Shown piece after piece: positions 19,001 through 27,957 of a DNA stretch of 64,000 bases. Both the position numbers and the translations under genes were made by a program. Within the stretch, counting starts at the first letter, position 1. Each line of letters starts with the position of its first letter. A model generated the notes under the pieces. That model saw only the letters and a list, made by a program, of their open reading frames with translations, did not search any database and was not told where the DNA came from. The DNA is from an uncultured Pelagibacteraceae bacterium (GTDB lineage: Bacteria; Pseudomonadota; Alphaproteobacteria; Pelagibacterales; AG-422-B15): contig CACFYZ010000002.1 in NCBI GenBank assembly GCA_902570675.1, positions 1-64,000 of the forward strand. The letters are read 5' to 3'.

Positions 19001-19504
19001 ATCTTTAAAGATTTTTTTAAAATCCTTTATAAATAATGATGATTGAGATGTTGTATAAGAGTCATTTGAATGAGCTAAAATAGAATTATTTCCTCCTGAT
19101 AAAACTATAAGTCCATCATTATATTTTTTTAGCTCATCAATACTAAGATATGCATTAACGTTATCAGTCATGTAAGATGTTGACATCAACTTCAACAGAT
19201 TTTCATAACCTTTTTCATTTTTTGAATAAATGTTTAAGAAAAAATATATGTCATTATTTTGTATATTTTCATGTAAATATTCTTTAGGTGTTTTGATTTT
19301 AATATTACAACCTACTATTGGCTGTACTCCAACTTGTGAAATTCTTTCACTGAACTCTAAAGCTCCAAACATATTGTTTGTATCCGAAATTCCAACAGCG
19401 GGCATTTGAAATGATTGACACAATTCAGCAATTCTGCCTATAGGCAAAGCACCCTCTGATAATGAATATTCTGTTTTATTTGTTAAATGGATAAAATTAC
19501 TCAT
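16046..19504 (-). CDS. dnaE: DNA polymerase III alpha subunit
   Basis: Replicative polymerase catalytic subunit. The 1152-residue protein has an N-terminal PHP domain (about 1-280), the C-family polymerase core with the P-D-F-D-I-D-F catalytic aspartate motif in the first half, the A-L-Y-R-P-G-P-M segment, helix-hairpin-helix motifs around 830-900 and a C-terminal OB-fold. This is the DnaE1 type used for chromosome replication. The start overlaps the stop of lolD (ATGA). The lolC-lolD-dnaE order is conserved in alphaproteobacteria. Confidence 0.97.
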   Translation of the reverse strand: MSNFIHLTNKTEYSLSEGALPIGRIAELCQSFQMPAVGISDTNNMFGALEFSERISQVGVQPIVGCNIKIKTPKEYLHENIQNNDIYFFLNIYSKNEKGYENLLKLMSTSYMTDNVNAYLSIDELKKYNDGLIVLSGGNNSILAHSNDSYTTSQSSLFIKDFKKIFKDNFYIEIQRLGKSNYRLNENSILNLANDHHVPLVATNDVYFEGPEYYEAHDALMCIEKKLYVSQLDRNKLSSEHYFKSQEEMSELFIDLPEAINNTLEIAQRCSHRPNTKMPILPVFDKDLDKEKMLLNKLSFDGLTKRLDFKFKQEHQTTEDQKKITQHYQQRLDKELKIITNMKYEGYFLIVSDFIKWAKNNDIPVGPGRGSGAGSLVAWCLEITDLDPIKFGLIFERFLNPERVSLPDFDIDFCRDGRDKVLEYVHKKYGNHNVAQIITFGKLQARAVIRDVGRVLGIPYGQVDYLCKLMPFDPSRPMTLQKYIDEEPKLSEEAARDEKVKQLLDISLKLEGLKRHVSIHAAGVVISKDKIYQDVPLYSDPESNIYLTQFDMKWVENAGLVKFDFLGLKTLTLIDKCIKIIQISNPQFNIDKIEIEDKKTYELLSTGETTGIFQLESAGMKETLKQLKPDKFEDIIAIVALYRPGPMANIPAYIERKHEREKPDYIHPLLENLLKETYGVVIYQEQVMGVARELSGYSDGEADLLRRAMGKKIQKEMNAQKQRFVDGCGQKNIKPNEALTIFDLLSKFADYGFNKSHAAAYAMIAFQTAYLKTHYPIEFFAASMTLDINNTDKISIFQQELSRLNILLSPPDINQSDPYFARKNSSILYALGAIKNVGIDSMKELVRERKKNGPFKDFNDFINRSDNSIINKKTLEALACAGAFDQFKIHRSVIFNQASDIVKFHKSFKESSATNQGDMFGSETLPVIQLTSESEWDTGYKLMKEYEMLGFYLSGHPLEQYKANFDKLFIKSFSDIKSNSKYHDQKDILLSGTLLTKKEKRSARGNSYAFLNFSDLTSIYELIIFESNLRKYRDILNEGESFIVGVDFSTQNGTLRGELKKVFKFDDLEKIDTKNFAADVKQVTSAQQTVSIYTDGNFSKDELSKLKWIRGKSNVQIIINNQLLKIPGQFEISSEMISKMKNLNGVKKIDLI

Positions 19505-20163
19505 TTAGTTAATTCAATTTTTTTTGTTGATTTATCTTTCATTTCATTGTTATGCGTTGCGATAACAAGCGATATCTTTTCAGATTCTACGTAATCTATT
19601 AAGTAATTAAATATCTTCTTTGAATTCTCCTTATCTAAATTGCCAGTTGGTTCGTCTGCTAATATTATCCTAGGCTTATTAATCAGTGCTCTAGCGATCG
19701 CAACCCTTTGTTGTTCTCCACCTGATAAAGTATTTGGATAGTGTAACTCTCTTCCTTTCAAATCTAAGATTTCAAGCATATCTGATGCTTTTTTCTTTGC
19801 GTTAAACAAACTTTCATTATTTAGAATCAACGGAAGTGCGACATTTTCAATGGAATTAAAATGATCTAATAAGTTATAGTTTTGATAGATAAATCCAAAG
19901 TATTTACGTCTTATCTGATTTTTTTCCTCACTCGATATGCCTGTAATCTCTTCACCATTTAAATAGACTCTACCTTTATCAAACTTATCAATAAAACCAA
20001 TAATATTAAGTAAAGTTGTCTTTCCTGAACCTGAGGGTCCAGTAATAATTATAAATTCACCACTGCCAATCGATAAATCAAAATTCTCAAATAAACTTAT
20101 GCAAGTTTTAGCTTGATTATATTTTTTAGAAATTTTTTCTAATGATAAAATTTGATCAGACAT
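19501..20163 (-). CDS. lolD: Lipoprotein release ABC transporter, ATPase LolD
   Basis: ATPase of the complex that releases lipoproteins from the inner membrane to the carrier LolA. Walker A G-P-S-G-S-G-K-T is at 42-49, the Q-loop Gln at 94, the L-S-G-G-E-Q-Q signature at 146-152 and Walker B I-L-A-D-E-P at 167-172. Length (220) fits the MacB/LolD/FtsE class. It overlaps the membrane subunit gene upstream by 8 bp, which strongly supports the pairing. Confidence 0.93.
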   Translation of the reverse strand: MSDQILSLEKISKKYNQAKTCISLFENFDLSIGSGEFIIITGPSGSGKTTLLNIIGFIDKFDKGRVYLNGEEITGISSEEKNQIRRKYFGFIYQNYNLLDHFNSIENVALPLILNNESLFNAKKKASDMLEILDLKGRELHYPNTLSGGEQQRVAIARALINKPRIILADEPTGNLDKENSKKIFNYLIDYVESEKISLVIATHNNEMKDKSTKKIELTK

Positions 20164-21379
20164 TGTTCAATATTCCTCTAATCTCCATCTTTGATGCTTT
20201 ATAAGCAGGATAAATTGTTGATATTATCGATACACCAAGAGCAAATAAAATAATAATTACAATTTGCTCAATATCTATGCTGGTAGGCATTTTATCTAAA
20301 TAATAAAATTCAGCAGGAAATAAATTTAAATTGAATGTTTGATTCAATAAATTGCGTATTGCATCAATATTAATTGTAAACAAAACACCTATAATAGTGC
20401 CTATAATAGTTCCGCTTACACCAATTATAGAGCCAACTAGTAAAAATATTCTTAAAATTGATAAATCACTTGAACCAATTGTTTTTAAAACAGCAATTTC
20501 TTTTGATTTATTCTGCACTAAAATAAATAAACTTGTAATCACATTAAATGCCGCAATAATTACAATTAGAGAAAGAACCCAGAACATAAGCTCTCTTTCT
20601 GTGGCGAGGACTTCCCAAAATGAACTGTTTACCTCTATCCAATCACGTATATAAAAGTTATCTGTATAAATTTGATTTAATTGGTTCTTAACTTTATCAA
20701 GCTCAGCAAGATCATGAAGGTGAATTTCAATTGTAGAAATTTTATTTTCGATACTTAATAGTTCCTGAATATTTTTAAGATCTATAAATGCAAAATTTTT
20801 ATCATACTCACTCATTCCAGATAAAAATATACCAGCTACATTAAACGTATCAGTCTTTGGAATATTTCCAATTGGTGTTGAGATTAAATTTGCTGTTAAT
20901 AGTTTTATTTTATCTCCTGAAGAAACTCCTAAGGTTCTAGCTAAGCCTGAGCCAAGTATTATTGATTTATTATCCAAAAAATTTTTCTTTGTGGAATTCT
21001 CAATGAATGGATAATTCTCAATATTTTTACTATTAATAGATTTAACTATTGCTCCATTTGTGTTTTGATCAGATGATATAAGTGCTTGAAGTGTTAAAAC
21101 AGGATCCTCAAATTTAATGTCTTGAATATGAGAAAGATCTTTATCGTGGACGAAATAATTATCATAATTTTGAACAAAAATATGACCATTAAAGCCAATT
21201 ATTCTATTTTTTAACTCTAAGTGGAAACCATTCATAACAGACATCACAATTATTAGAGTTGCTACACCAATACATATTCCTATGAAAGACAGCCATGAAA
21301 TAAGTGATAAAAGCCCTCCCTTTCTTAGAGGAACCAAGTATCTATATGCTACAAATCTCTCAAAATAATTGAATGGCAC
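20156..21379 (-). CDS. lolC: Lipoprotein release permease, LolC/LolE family
   Basis: Membrane subunit partnered with LolD. The 407-residue protein has one membrane helix near residues 25-50, a large periplasmic domain (about 55-265) and three C-terminal helices (about 270-400), the MacB/LolC topology. The short conserved start F-E-R-F-V-A-Y-R-Y-L is typical of the LolC/E family. Only one such gene is present, as in many alphaproteobacteria where a single LolC/E-type subunit is used as a homodimer (sometimes called LolF). It starts 1 bp after the proS stop. Confidence 0.92.
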   Translation of the reverse strand: MPFNYFERFVAYRYLVPLRKGGLLSLISWLSFIGICIGVATLIIVMSVMNGFHLELKNRIIGFNGHIFVQNYDNYFVHDKDLSHIQDIKFEDPVLTLQALISSDQNTNGAIVKSINSKNIENYPFIENSTKKNFLDNKSIILGSGLARTLGVSSGDKIKLLTANLISTPIGNIPKTDTFNVAGIFLSGMSEYDKNFAFIDLKNIQELLSIENKISTIEIHLHDLAELDKVKNQLNQIYTDNFYIRDWIEVNSSFWEVLATERELMFWVLSLIVIIAAFNVITSLFILVQNKSKEIAVLKTIGSSDLSILRIFLLVGSIIGVSGTIIGTIIGVLFTINIDAIRNLLNQTFNLNLFPAEFYYLDKMPTSIDIEQIVIIILFALGVSIISTIYPAYKASKMEIRGILNNV

Positions 21380-21380
21380 T

Positions 21381-22706
21381 TTAAGTATTCAGTTTATCAA
21401 TGAAATTGCTTAAATTTGAAATTTTAATAAGCTCTGTAGCACTAGTTTTTCTATTTTTGTATTCAACAACATTTTCAGATGAGGCTTTAGAACCAATGAT
21501 AATTTGGTGAGGTATTCCAATTAGATCAATGCGTGAAAATTTAACACCAGGATTATCTTTTTTATCATCATAAAGTACTTCATAATTTTTATTTAATAAC
21601 AAGTACAGTTCATTAGCTACCTTGGTTACCTTTTCATCTTTTGGTTTTAAATTGACCAAACCAATTTTAAAAGGCGCAACTACTTCAGGCCATATAATTC
21701 CATTTTCATCGTGTGATGACTCAATTATCGCTCCCACCAATCTTGAAATGCCAATTCCGTAAGAGCCCATATGAACAGATTTTTCTACACCATCAGAATC
21801 AAGTACATTCGCTTTCATAATTTTTGAGTATTTAGTCCCAAAATTAAAAATATGACCTACTTCAATTCCTTTTGAGTGCATTTGGTATTTCCGATCAACT
21901 ATCTCATCAAACTTTTCCCTATTAAATTTATCGTCTGAAGCTGAATAATAACTTTTGAATTTATTTACATGACTGGCTAAATCTTCAGAATAATCAATCT
22001 TATTTATTTGGTCACCTTCTTTAAGAATTCTCTCATCAAAATAAATATCACTTTCTCCTGTTTGTGAAATAATGATAAATTCGTGAGATAGATCTCCTCC
22101 TATAGGGCCCGTATCTGCTGCCATAGGAATTGCTTTTAGCCCTAAGCGTTCAAATGTTTTGAGATAGCAAATAAAAAACCTATTATACGATTCTTCTGAA
22201 CTTATACTATCAATATCAAATGAATAAGCATCTTTCATAAGGAATTCTCTTCCGCGCATTACTCCAAATCTTGGCCTAAGTTCATCTCTAAATTTCCATT
22301 GTATATGATAGAGAAGTTGAGGCAGCTCCTTATATGATTTAATTGAACTTCTAAAAATGTCAGTTATTTGTTCTTCATTAGTTGGACCGTATAGCATCTC
22401 TCTGTTTTGACGATCATTAATTCTAAGCATCTCTTTTCCATAATCTTCATATCTTTCGCTTTCTTTCCACAAGTCTGCTGGTTGAATGGTTGGCATTAAA
22501 ATTTCATTTACCCCAGCAATGTCTTGTTCTTCTCTAACGATATTTTCAATTTTTTTTAAAACTTTAAGACCAAGTGGTAACCATGAATAAATACCTGAAC
22601 TTGATTGTTTGATCATGCCTGATCGTAGCATATATTTATGAGATATAATCTCAGCATCACTGGGGGTTTCTTTTAAAACTGGCAAAAAATAACTAGATAA
22701 CTTCAT
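21381..22706 (-). CDS. proS: Prolyl-tRNA synthetase (short alphaproteobacterial type)
   Basis: Charges tRNA-Pro. The 441-residue protein is a class II synthetase. Motif 1 lies around the S-G-I-Y-S-W-L-P-L-G stretch, motif 2 in W-K-F-R-D-E-L-R-P-R-F-G-V-M-R-G-R-E-F, and motif 3 in M-G-S-Y-G-I-G-I-S-R. It lacks the editing insertion that the 570-residue E. coli type carries between motifs 2 and 3, as is normal for alphaproteobacteria. A separate trans-editing protein (ProX/YbaK-like) might exist elsewhere; none is in this window. Confidence 0.96.
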   Translation of the reverse strand: MKLSSYFLPVLKETPSDAEIISHKYMLRSGMIKQSSSGIYSWLPLGLKVLKKIENIVREEQDIAGVNEILMPTIQPADLWKESERYEDYGKEMLRINDRQNREMLYGPTNEEQITDIFRSSIKSYKELPQLLYHIQWKFRDELRPRFGVMRGREFLMKDAYSFDIDSISSEESYNRFFICYLKTFERLGLKAIPMAADTGPIGGDLSHEFIIISQTGESDIYFDERILKEGDQINKIDYSEDLASHVNKFKSYYSASDDKFNREKFDEIVDRKYQMHSKGIEVGHIFNFGTKYSKIMKANVLDSDGVEKSVHMGSYGIGISRLVGAIIESSHDENGIIWPEVVAPFKIGLVNLKPKDEKVTKVANELYLLLNKNYEVLYDDKKDNPGVKFSRIDLIGIPHQIIIGSKASSENVVEYKNRKTSATELIKISNLSNFIDKLNT

Positions 22707-22962
22707 CCATGTAAAAAAGTTTTAAGATAAACATCAAAAAACCATCATTATTTAGAAATATGTATATGATAGACCAGATTGCTATCGATACAATTGTTGT
22801 AACAAGAAATTTTTTAAATAATTGTGGATTATTGGGCGCTCCTGGATCCTCGCCATCAATTCCATTACTAACATCGCTGTTTTTTATATTAATGGGTAGA
22901 GATAGAAAAAATATTAACCACCAGATTAAGAGAAATATAATTATAGATCCTGTAATCCCCAA
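22693..22962 (-). CDS. DUF1467 family small membrane protein
   Basis: Protein of 89 residues with two predicted membrane helices (about 5-23 and 50-70) joined by a loop containing G-A-P-N-N-P. The W-W-L-I-F-F-x-x-L-P pattern in the first helix and the K-x-x-x-T-T start of the second match DUF1467. Genes of this family lie between mce and proS in many alphaproteobacteria, and the same order is seen here. The function is unknown. It overlaps proS by 14 bp and starts 3 bp after mce. Confidence 0.85.
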   Translation of the reverse strand: MGITGSIIIFLLIWWLIFFLSLPINIKNSDVSNGIDGEDPGAPNNPQLFKKFLVTTIVSIAIWSIIYIFLNNDGFLMFILKLFYMDEVI

Positions 22963-22965
22963 TTT

Positions 22966-23370
22966 TTAAACTTCTTCAAGTTCAATCAGGGTACCATTAC
23001 AACTTTTAGGATGCAAAAATACCACGGGCTTTCCATGTGCTCCAATTCTTGGTTTACCTGTTCCAGTAATTGATACCTCGTGCGTATTTAATTTATCAAT
23101 TGCTGCATTAATATTATGAACTTCAAGGCAGATATGGTGCATTCCACCTTTTGGGTTGTTATTAATAAAGTTTTTTATTGGCGAGTCCTCGCCCAAAACT
23201 TCCAATAGCTCTATTTTTGTATTACCAAGATCAATGAAAACTGTTGTGACTCCATGATCTGGTTGCTCTACCGGGTCAGATACTTTAGCGCCAAATATAT
23301 TTTTGTATTGTTCTGCAGCCTCTTTAATATTTGGAACTGCAATTGCTATATGATTTAATTTTCCGATCAT
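22966..23370 (-). CDS. mce: Methylmalonyl-CoA epimerase
   Basis: Interconverts the two epimers of methylmalonyl-CoA in propionate metabolism. The 134-residue protein has two glyoxalase-fold modules with metal ligands His7 (L-N-H-I-A-I), His79 (G-M-H-H-I-C) and Glu130 near the end (T-L-I-E-L). Its position between rnj and the DUF1467 gene is conserved synteny. The mutase and propionyl-CoA carboxylase that would share its pathway are not visible in this window. Confidence 0.93.
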   Translation of the reverse strand: MIGKLNHIAIAVPNIKEAAEQYKNIFGAKVSDPVEQPDHGVTTVFIDLGNTKIELLEVLGEDSPIKNFINNNPKGGMHHICLEVHNINAAIDKLNTHEVSITGTGKPRIGAHGKPVVFLHPKSCNGTLIELEEV

Positions 23371-23375
23371 GTATA

Positions 23376-25043
23376 TTAGATATGAACAATACTTATGTTT
23401 GTCAAAGGTTTTTTGCGTGCATGCTTATAAATAAAGTTACGTGATAATGTTTCTAACTTTTGATGGACTTTTTTTTCTTTTTTTGAAATATTGGATTTAT
23501 CATCAAAAAATTTATAAATTTCTTCCTCTAACAAATAAACCATTTCGTCATTATCATATTCTTCATCACTCACAATTCCACTTGTAAAAATAATTGGAGT
23601 TTCCTTCAGATTCATCTTTTTGTCTAAGAGACAAGTAATATTCAAAACACCATTATAACTCATCTTTTTGCGATCTTTCATATGACTACTGTCGCTTTGA
23701 ACTAATCTATTTCCATCTAAATATTGTCTTCCAGACTTACATTGATCAAATATATATGGTGGTCCTGGTGCAATTTGTAAAATATCTCCATTAGAGATAA
23801 GCATGGGATATTTTATTCCCATTTCTTTTGCCAGATTTGAATGTCTTTTTAGATGTCGGTGTTCACCATGTACTGGTACTGATATATTAGGATTAATATA
23901 GTTATACATATCAATCATCTCCTCTAAACATGGATGGCCAGAAACGTGTATATCTTCATCATATTCTGTTATCACATTTGCTCCAAGTTCAGACAAACGA
24001 TTAAATAATTGAAAGATTTTTTTTTCATTACCCGGAATTATTTTAGAAGAAAATACAATTGTATCATCTTGATCTATATCAACATGGGGAAAGTCCTGAT
24101 TGGCAATCCTCATCATTGCTCCTCTCGGCTCTCCTTGACTGCCAGTGCATAAGTATAAAACCTCTTCTTTTCTTTTTTTAGAAGCTTCTTTTTCAGATAA
24201 GATAATATCTATTTCTGCTAAAATGCCATTTTGCCTAGCTACAGATATCATTCTGTGCATTGATCTTCCTAGTACAACTAGTGATCTTTTTGACTCCTTA
24301 GCAGCAGCGGCAATAGTCTCAAGACGCGCTACATTTGATGCAAAAGATGTTACGAAGACTCTATTTTTCTGATGTTTTATAAGATTAATGAGGTTTCCCT
24401 TCACCTCAGACTCTGAGCCTGACCTGCCTTTGGTTAAAACATTTGTTGAGTCACAAATCATGGCTAGTATTTCTTTCGAGTTTGATTTAAGGGTGTCTAA
24501 ATCTATTGTCTCTCCAACAACAGGATCGAGATCAATCTTCCAGTCCCCTGTGTGATAAACTGTTCCAAGTTTAGTTTTAATGAAGATTGAATTTGGCTCA
24601 GGAATTGAGTGAGTTAATGTTTGAAATTTTAATTCAAAAGGGTTGATTTTGATTTCTGATGACAAATCGATGGTATTTAAATACCCCTCATGATTTATGC
24701 CCCTTTCCTCAAACTTGAGCTTGATAATAGAGGAAGTAAAAGGAGTTGCGTAAATAGGACATTTTAAATCTGGCCATAAATAAGCTAATCCTCCTACGTG
24801 ATCTTCATGGGCATGTGTGATAATTATAGCTTGTAGATTTTCCCGTCTTTCTTTTATGAATTCATGGTCTGGTAGTATAATATCAATCCCCGGGGTTGTG
24901 TCATCGCCAAATGTGATGCCTACATCGACAATTATCCATTTCATATCATCTATTTCATTACCATAACCATACAGATTCATGTTCATCCCAATTTCACCAG
25001 TTCCACCCAATGGAAGAAAAACTAATTTATTATTTTTACTCAT
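23376..25043 (-). CDS. rnj: Ribonuclease J
   Basis: Metallo-beta-lactamase/beta-CASP ribonuclease with endo- and 5'-exonuclease activity in mRNA decay and RNA maturation. The metal motif H-A-H-E-D-H is at 77-82. A further His in S-G-H-P-C and a late V-H-G-E-H motif lie in the second half. Length (555) is normal. In alphaproteobacteria RNase J commonly coexists with RNase E and helps mature 23S rRNA. The start overlaps the coaX stop (ATGA). Confidence 0.95.
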   Translation of the reverse strand: MSKNNKLVFLPLGGTGEIGMNMNLYGYGNEIDDMKWIIVDVGITFGDDTTPGIDIILPDHEFIKERRENLQAIIITHAHEDHVGGLAYLWPDLKCPIYATPFTSSIIKLKFEERGINHEGYLNTIDLSSEIKINPFELKFQTLTHSIPEPNSIFIKTKLGTVYHTGDWKIDLDPVVGETIDLDTLKSNSKEILAMICDSTNVLTKGRSGSESEVKGNLINLIKHQKNRVFVTSFASNVARLETIAAAAKESKRSLVVLGRSMHRMISVARQNGILAEIDIILSEKEASKKRKEEVLYLCTGSQGEPRGAMMRIANQDFPHVDIDQDDTIVFSSKIIPGNEKKIFQLFNRLSELGANVITEYDEDIHVSGHPCLEEMIDMYNYINPNISVPVHGEHRHLKRHSNLAKEMGIKYPMLISNGDILQIAPGPPYIFDQCKSGRQYLDGNRLVQSDSSHMKDRKKMSYNGVLNITCLLDKKMNLKETPIIFTSGIVSDEEYDNDEMVYLLEEEIYKFFDDKSNISKKEKKVHQKLETLSRNFIYKHARKKPLTNISIVHI

Positions 25044-25801
25044 TCTATACTTTCACTAATTATGCTTAGACCTCTTAGAGTAAGGTCGTAGTCAAAATAA
25101 TTAATACATTCGAGATCATTTTCAAACAATCTTGATAACCCTCCTGTTGCAAGAGTATTAGCATCTGCTAAATTTTTACTTCTTTTAAGTTTTCTTACTA
25201 ATCCCTCAATCATGCTTATGTAACCCCAGTAAATACCAGACTCCATGGCTTGGATGGTGTTTTTTCCAATTAACTGATTAGATTTCTTAAATTTAATTAG
25301 TGGAAGCATAGCTGTTCCTTCTGAAAGTGACTTAATAGATAAATTTACCCCAGGACAAATCATTCCTCCAGAATATTTGCCTTCATAATTTACCACATCA
25401 ATTGTTGTGGCTGTTCCAAAATCAACAATTATAATCGGGGATGAATATTTTACTTTTGCTGCTATAGCATTAATAATCCTATCGTCTCCAACCTCATTTG
25501 GGTTTTCTAAATCAAATTCAATAAATCTACGTAAATAATCAGTGCTGACATTAAATATCTTAATTTCTTTCGATATGACTGATATTATTTTATTAAGATG
25601 ATGCTCTGCAACTGGTACAACGCCTGATATGACCACAATCTCGCCGCCTTTGATGAAATTCTGAATAATATTAATTAGATTATCACTGGCTTTGATTTCT
25701 AATAGTTCTCTTGTTTCAATTCTAAGCTGGTCAATAATTTTATCTTTATCTAATCTTCCTAAAAGAGCATTTGTATTGCCAATATCGACTACAATTTTCA
25801 T
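25040..25801 (-). CDS. coaX: Type III pantothenate kinase
   Basis: First step of coenzyme A synthesis, an ASKHA-fold kinase unrelated to CoaA. The start V-V-D-I-G-N-T-N is the phosphate-1 loop. G-D-D-R-I-I-N-A and I-V-D-F-G-T-A-T-T-I-D mark the substrate and phosphate-2 regions. The open frame extends to a GTG at 25831, but ATG 25801 places the D-I-G-N-T motif at the usual distance from the start and leaves a 1-bp gap after birA. The protein is then 253 residues, normal for the family. Confidence 0.94.
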   Translation of the reverse strand: MKIVVDIGNTNALLGRLDKDKIIDQLRIETRELLEIKASDNLINIIQNFIKGGEIVVISGVVPVAEHHLNKIISVISKEIKIFNVSTDYLRRFIEFDLENPNEVGDDRIINAIAAKVKYSSPIIIVDFGTATTIDVVNYEGKYSGGMICPGVNLSIKSLSEGTAMLPLIKFKKSNQLIGKNTIQAMESGIYWGYISMIEGLVRKLKRSKNLADANTLATGGLSRLFENDLECINYFDYDLTLRGLSIISESIE

Positions 25802-25802
25802 T

Positions 25803-26540
25803 TTAATATCGAAATGATATTTCCCCAGCACTAAATTTCATCACATTATTATCAGTATTTATCAATATTTCAAAATCATCTGTAATATCATCAAATGTAC
25901 CTGTGTATTCCTCGCTATTTAAAACCAAAGTTATTTGATCATTATATCGCCAAGAATACTTTTTATATAATTCGATTAAGTCACGATGCTTATTTAACTT
26001 AATCATATTTAAATAATAAAAAAAGCACTTATTCAATAGATGAATAATATTCTTCAAACCGACACTTTTGTTTACGATAGAATTTAAATACGTAGTTTTA
26101 AAATTTTGAATATTAGGACTAGAGGTAATATTAATACCTATACCAATAATTGAAAATTGTTTGTGAGCTGTAAGAGTATTCTCAATTAATATCCCAGAAA
26201 TTTTTGCATTATTATATAGTATATCATTTGGCCATTTAATTTTTAAAAGTTCTTTATCCTCTATTAATTCAGAAATACATTCATAAACAGATAAAGATGA
26301 AATACATGAAATCAAAGGAAGCTTACTTAATGGAAATTCTATCGGAAGCGCTAGAGAGATGAGTAGATTGCCCGTTTCCGATAGCCATTCCTTTTCGTTG
26401 CGGCCCCTACCAGCTGTTTGATAGTCAGCTTGTACCCATACTGGATCTTTTATAACATTTGCCTCTATCAGTCTTTTACATTCTGTGTTGGTACTATCTA
26501 ATTCTTCAAAATGAATAATCTTAGGTTCCAAATTATCCAT
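25803..26540 (-). CDS. birA: Biotin-[acetyl-CoA-carboxylase] ligase
   Basis: Attaches biotin to carboxylase carrier domains. The 245-residue protein shows the biotin loop G-R-G-R-N-E-K-E-W, the K-W-P-N-D-I core motif and G-I-L-I-E. It has no N-terminal helix-turn-helix, so unlike E. coli BirA it cannot act as a repressor by that route. It lies 3 bp after nuoN, the standard alphaproteobacterial position. A biotin-dependent carboxylase beta subunit is encoded at 60562-62199. Confidence 0.94.
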   Translation of the reverse strand: MDNLEPKIIHFEELDSTNTECKRLIEANVIKDPVWVQADYQTAGRGRNEKEWLSETGNLLISLALPIEFPLSKLPLISCISSLSVYECISELIEDKELLKIKWPNDILYNNAKISGILIENTLTAHKQFSIIGIGINITSSPNIQNFKTTYLNSIVNKSVGLKNIIHLLNKCFFYYLNMIKLNKHRDLIELYKKYSWRYNDQITLVLNSEEYTGTFDDITDDFEILINTDNNVMKFSAGEISFRY

Positions 26541-26543
26541 TAC

Positions 26544-27953
26544 TTAGAAAAAAGACCTGACTGCATATTCTGCTACACTAAGTACAGGTACAGGATATAT
26601 AAAGAATGCAATTATTAAAAATGAAGAGGTGTAAAATAATATATTCAAAGATCTTATCGAAAAACCATCAAATTCATCTTTAGGTTCATCAAAATAAATA
26701 ATCTTTACAATACGTAAATAATAAAATGCACTTATAACACTTGCTATAATACCAATGACCGCCAAGAAAGTCATATTGCTTTCTATGGCTGCCACAAAAA
26801 TATAAAATTTCCCAAAAAAACCAGCAAGTGGTGGAATGCCTGCTAAAGAAAACATCAAAAGAGCAATTAAAATAGTTGAGAACGGATGGTTTTTGTACAT
26901 GCCAGACATGTCTGAAATATTTTCAAAATAGGCATCATTTCTCTTTAAAGACAAAATGAATGAAAAAGCTGCTATGTTCATTATCAAGTAAATCATTAAA
27001 TAAATTACTAACGACCTTAGTCCTTCACTTGAAACGCAAGCAACACCAATTAATGCAAATCCTATATGACCTATCGAACTATAAGCCATAAGTCTTTTTA
27101 TATTTTTTTGAGCTATAGCTGCAAAAGCAGCAAATGCCATTGAAGCTATAGAAATAAAAAATATTATCTGTTGCCAATCCAAATAGATTTCACCGAATGA
27201 GTTAAGTAAAAAGCGAACCAAAAGCCCCATAGCTGCGACCTTAGGAGCAAGAGCAAAGAAACCAGTAATTGGTGTAGGAGCTCCTTGATAAACATCTGGA
27301 GTCCACATATGAAATGGTACAGCCGAGATCTTGAAAGCTAGTCCTGCAGAGACAAAGACTATTCCTAGCAATAGACCCAAACTTTCAGTGTCATAATTTA
27401 CAGCAATAAGATTAAAATTAGTATTACCAGAAAAGCCGTAAATATATGATATACCAAATAGTAATAGGCCAGACGATAAAGCCCCTAAAATAAAATATTT
27501 TATTCCAGCTTCAGAGGATAAGAGACTATTTCTGTTTAAGGCTGCCAACACATAAAGGCTTAGAGATTGAAGCTCTAATCCAATAAACATTGAAAGCAAA
27601 TCATTTGAAGAGACCATGACCATCATACCGAGTGTGGCAAAAATTATTAAAATTGGAAATTCATAAAAATCTATATGCAAGTCTTCTTTACTGGAAATAA
27701 ACATCATCAATGAAGCAATTGAACCAATTAAAATCATTGATTTGAATACAGTTGAAAATTCATCAATCACATAACTGTTATCAAATATTGATTGGTACGG
27801 TTGATTGATTATTAATATCAATCCAATAAGTAATGAAATAATTGAAAGATTATTTATCAATCTTATATTTTTTATAAACAATCCTAATATTAATAAAATA
27901 GTTGCAACCACAAATAAAAATACTTCAGGTAACAAGTATAAAAAGTTTTCCAT
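26544..27953 (-). CDS. nuoN: NADH-quinone oxidoreductase subunit N
   Basis: Antiporter-like proton-pumping subunit of complex I. The 469-residue protein is almost entirely hydrophobic, with about 13-14 membrane helices. The conserved lysine-bearing helices include F-K-I-S-A-V-P-F-H-M-W-T-P-D-V-Y-Q-G-A-P-T and the K-R-L-M-A-Y-S-S-I-G-H run. Last gene of the nuo operon, 4 bp after nuoM and 3 bp before birA. Confidence 0.97.
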   Translation of the reverse strand: MENFLYLLPEVFLFVVATILLILGLFIKNIRLINNLSIISLLIGLILIINQPYQSIFDNSYVIDEFSTVFKSMILIGSIASLMMFISSKEDLHIDFYEFPILIIFATLGMMVMVSSNDLLSMFIGLELQSLSLYVLAALNRNSLLSSEAGIKYFILGALSSGLLLFGISYIYGFSGNTNFNLIAVNYDTESLGLLLGIVFVSAGLAFKISAVPFHMWTPDVYQGAPTPITGFFALAPKVAAMGLLVRFLLNSFGEIYLDWQQIIFFISIASMAFAAFAAIAQKNIKRLMAYSSIGHIGFALIGVACVSSEGLRSLVIYLMIYLIMNIAAFSFILSLKRNDAYFENISDMSGMYKNHPFSTILIALLMFSLAGIPPLAGFFGKFYIFVAAIESNMTFLAVIGIIASVISAFYYLRIVKIIYFDEPKDEFDGFSIRSLNILFYTSSFLIIAFFIYPVPVLSVAEYAVRSFF

Positions 27954-27957
27954 AATC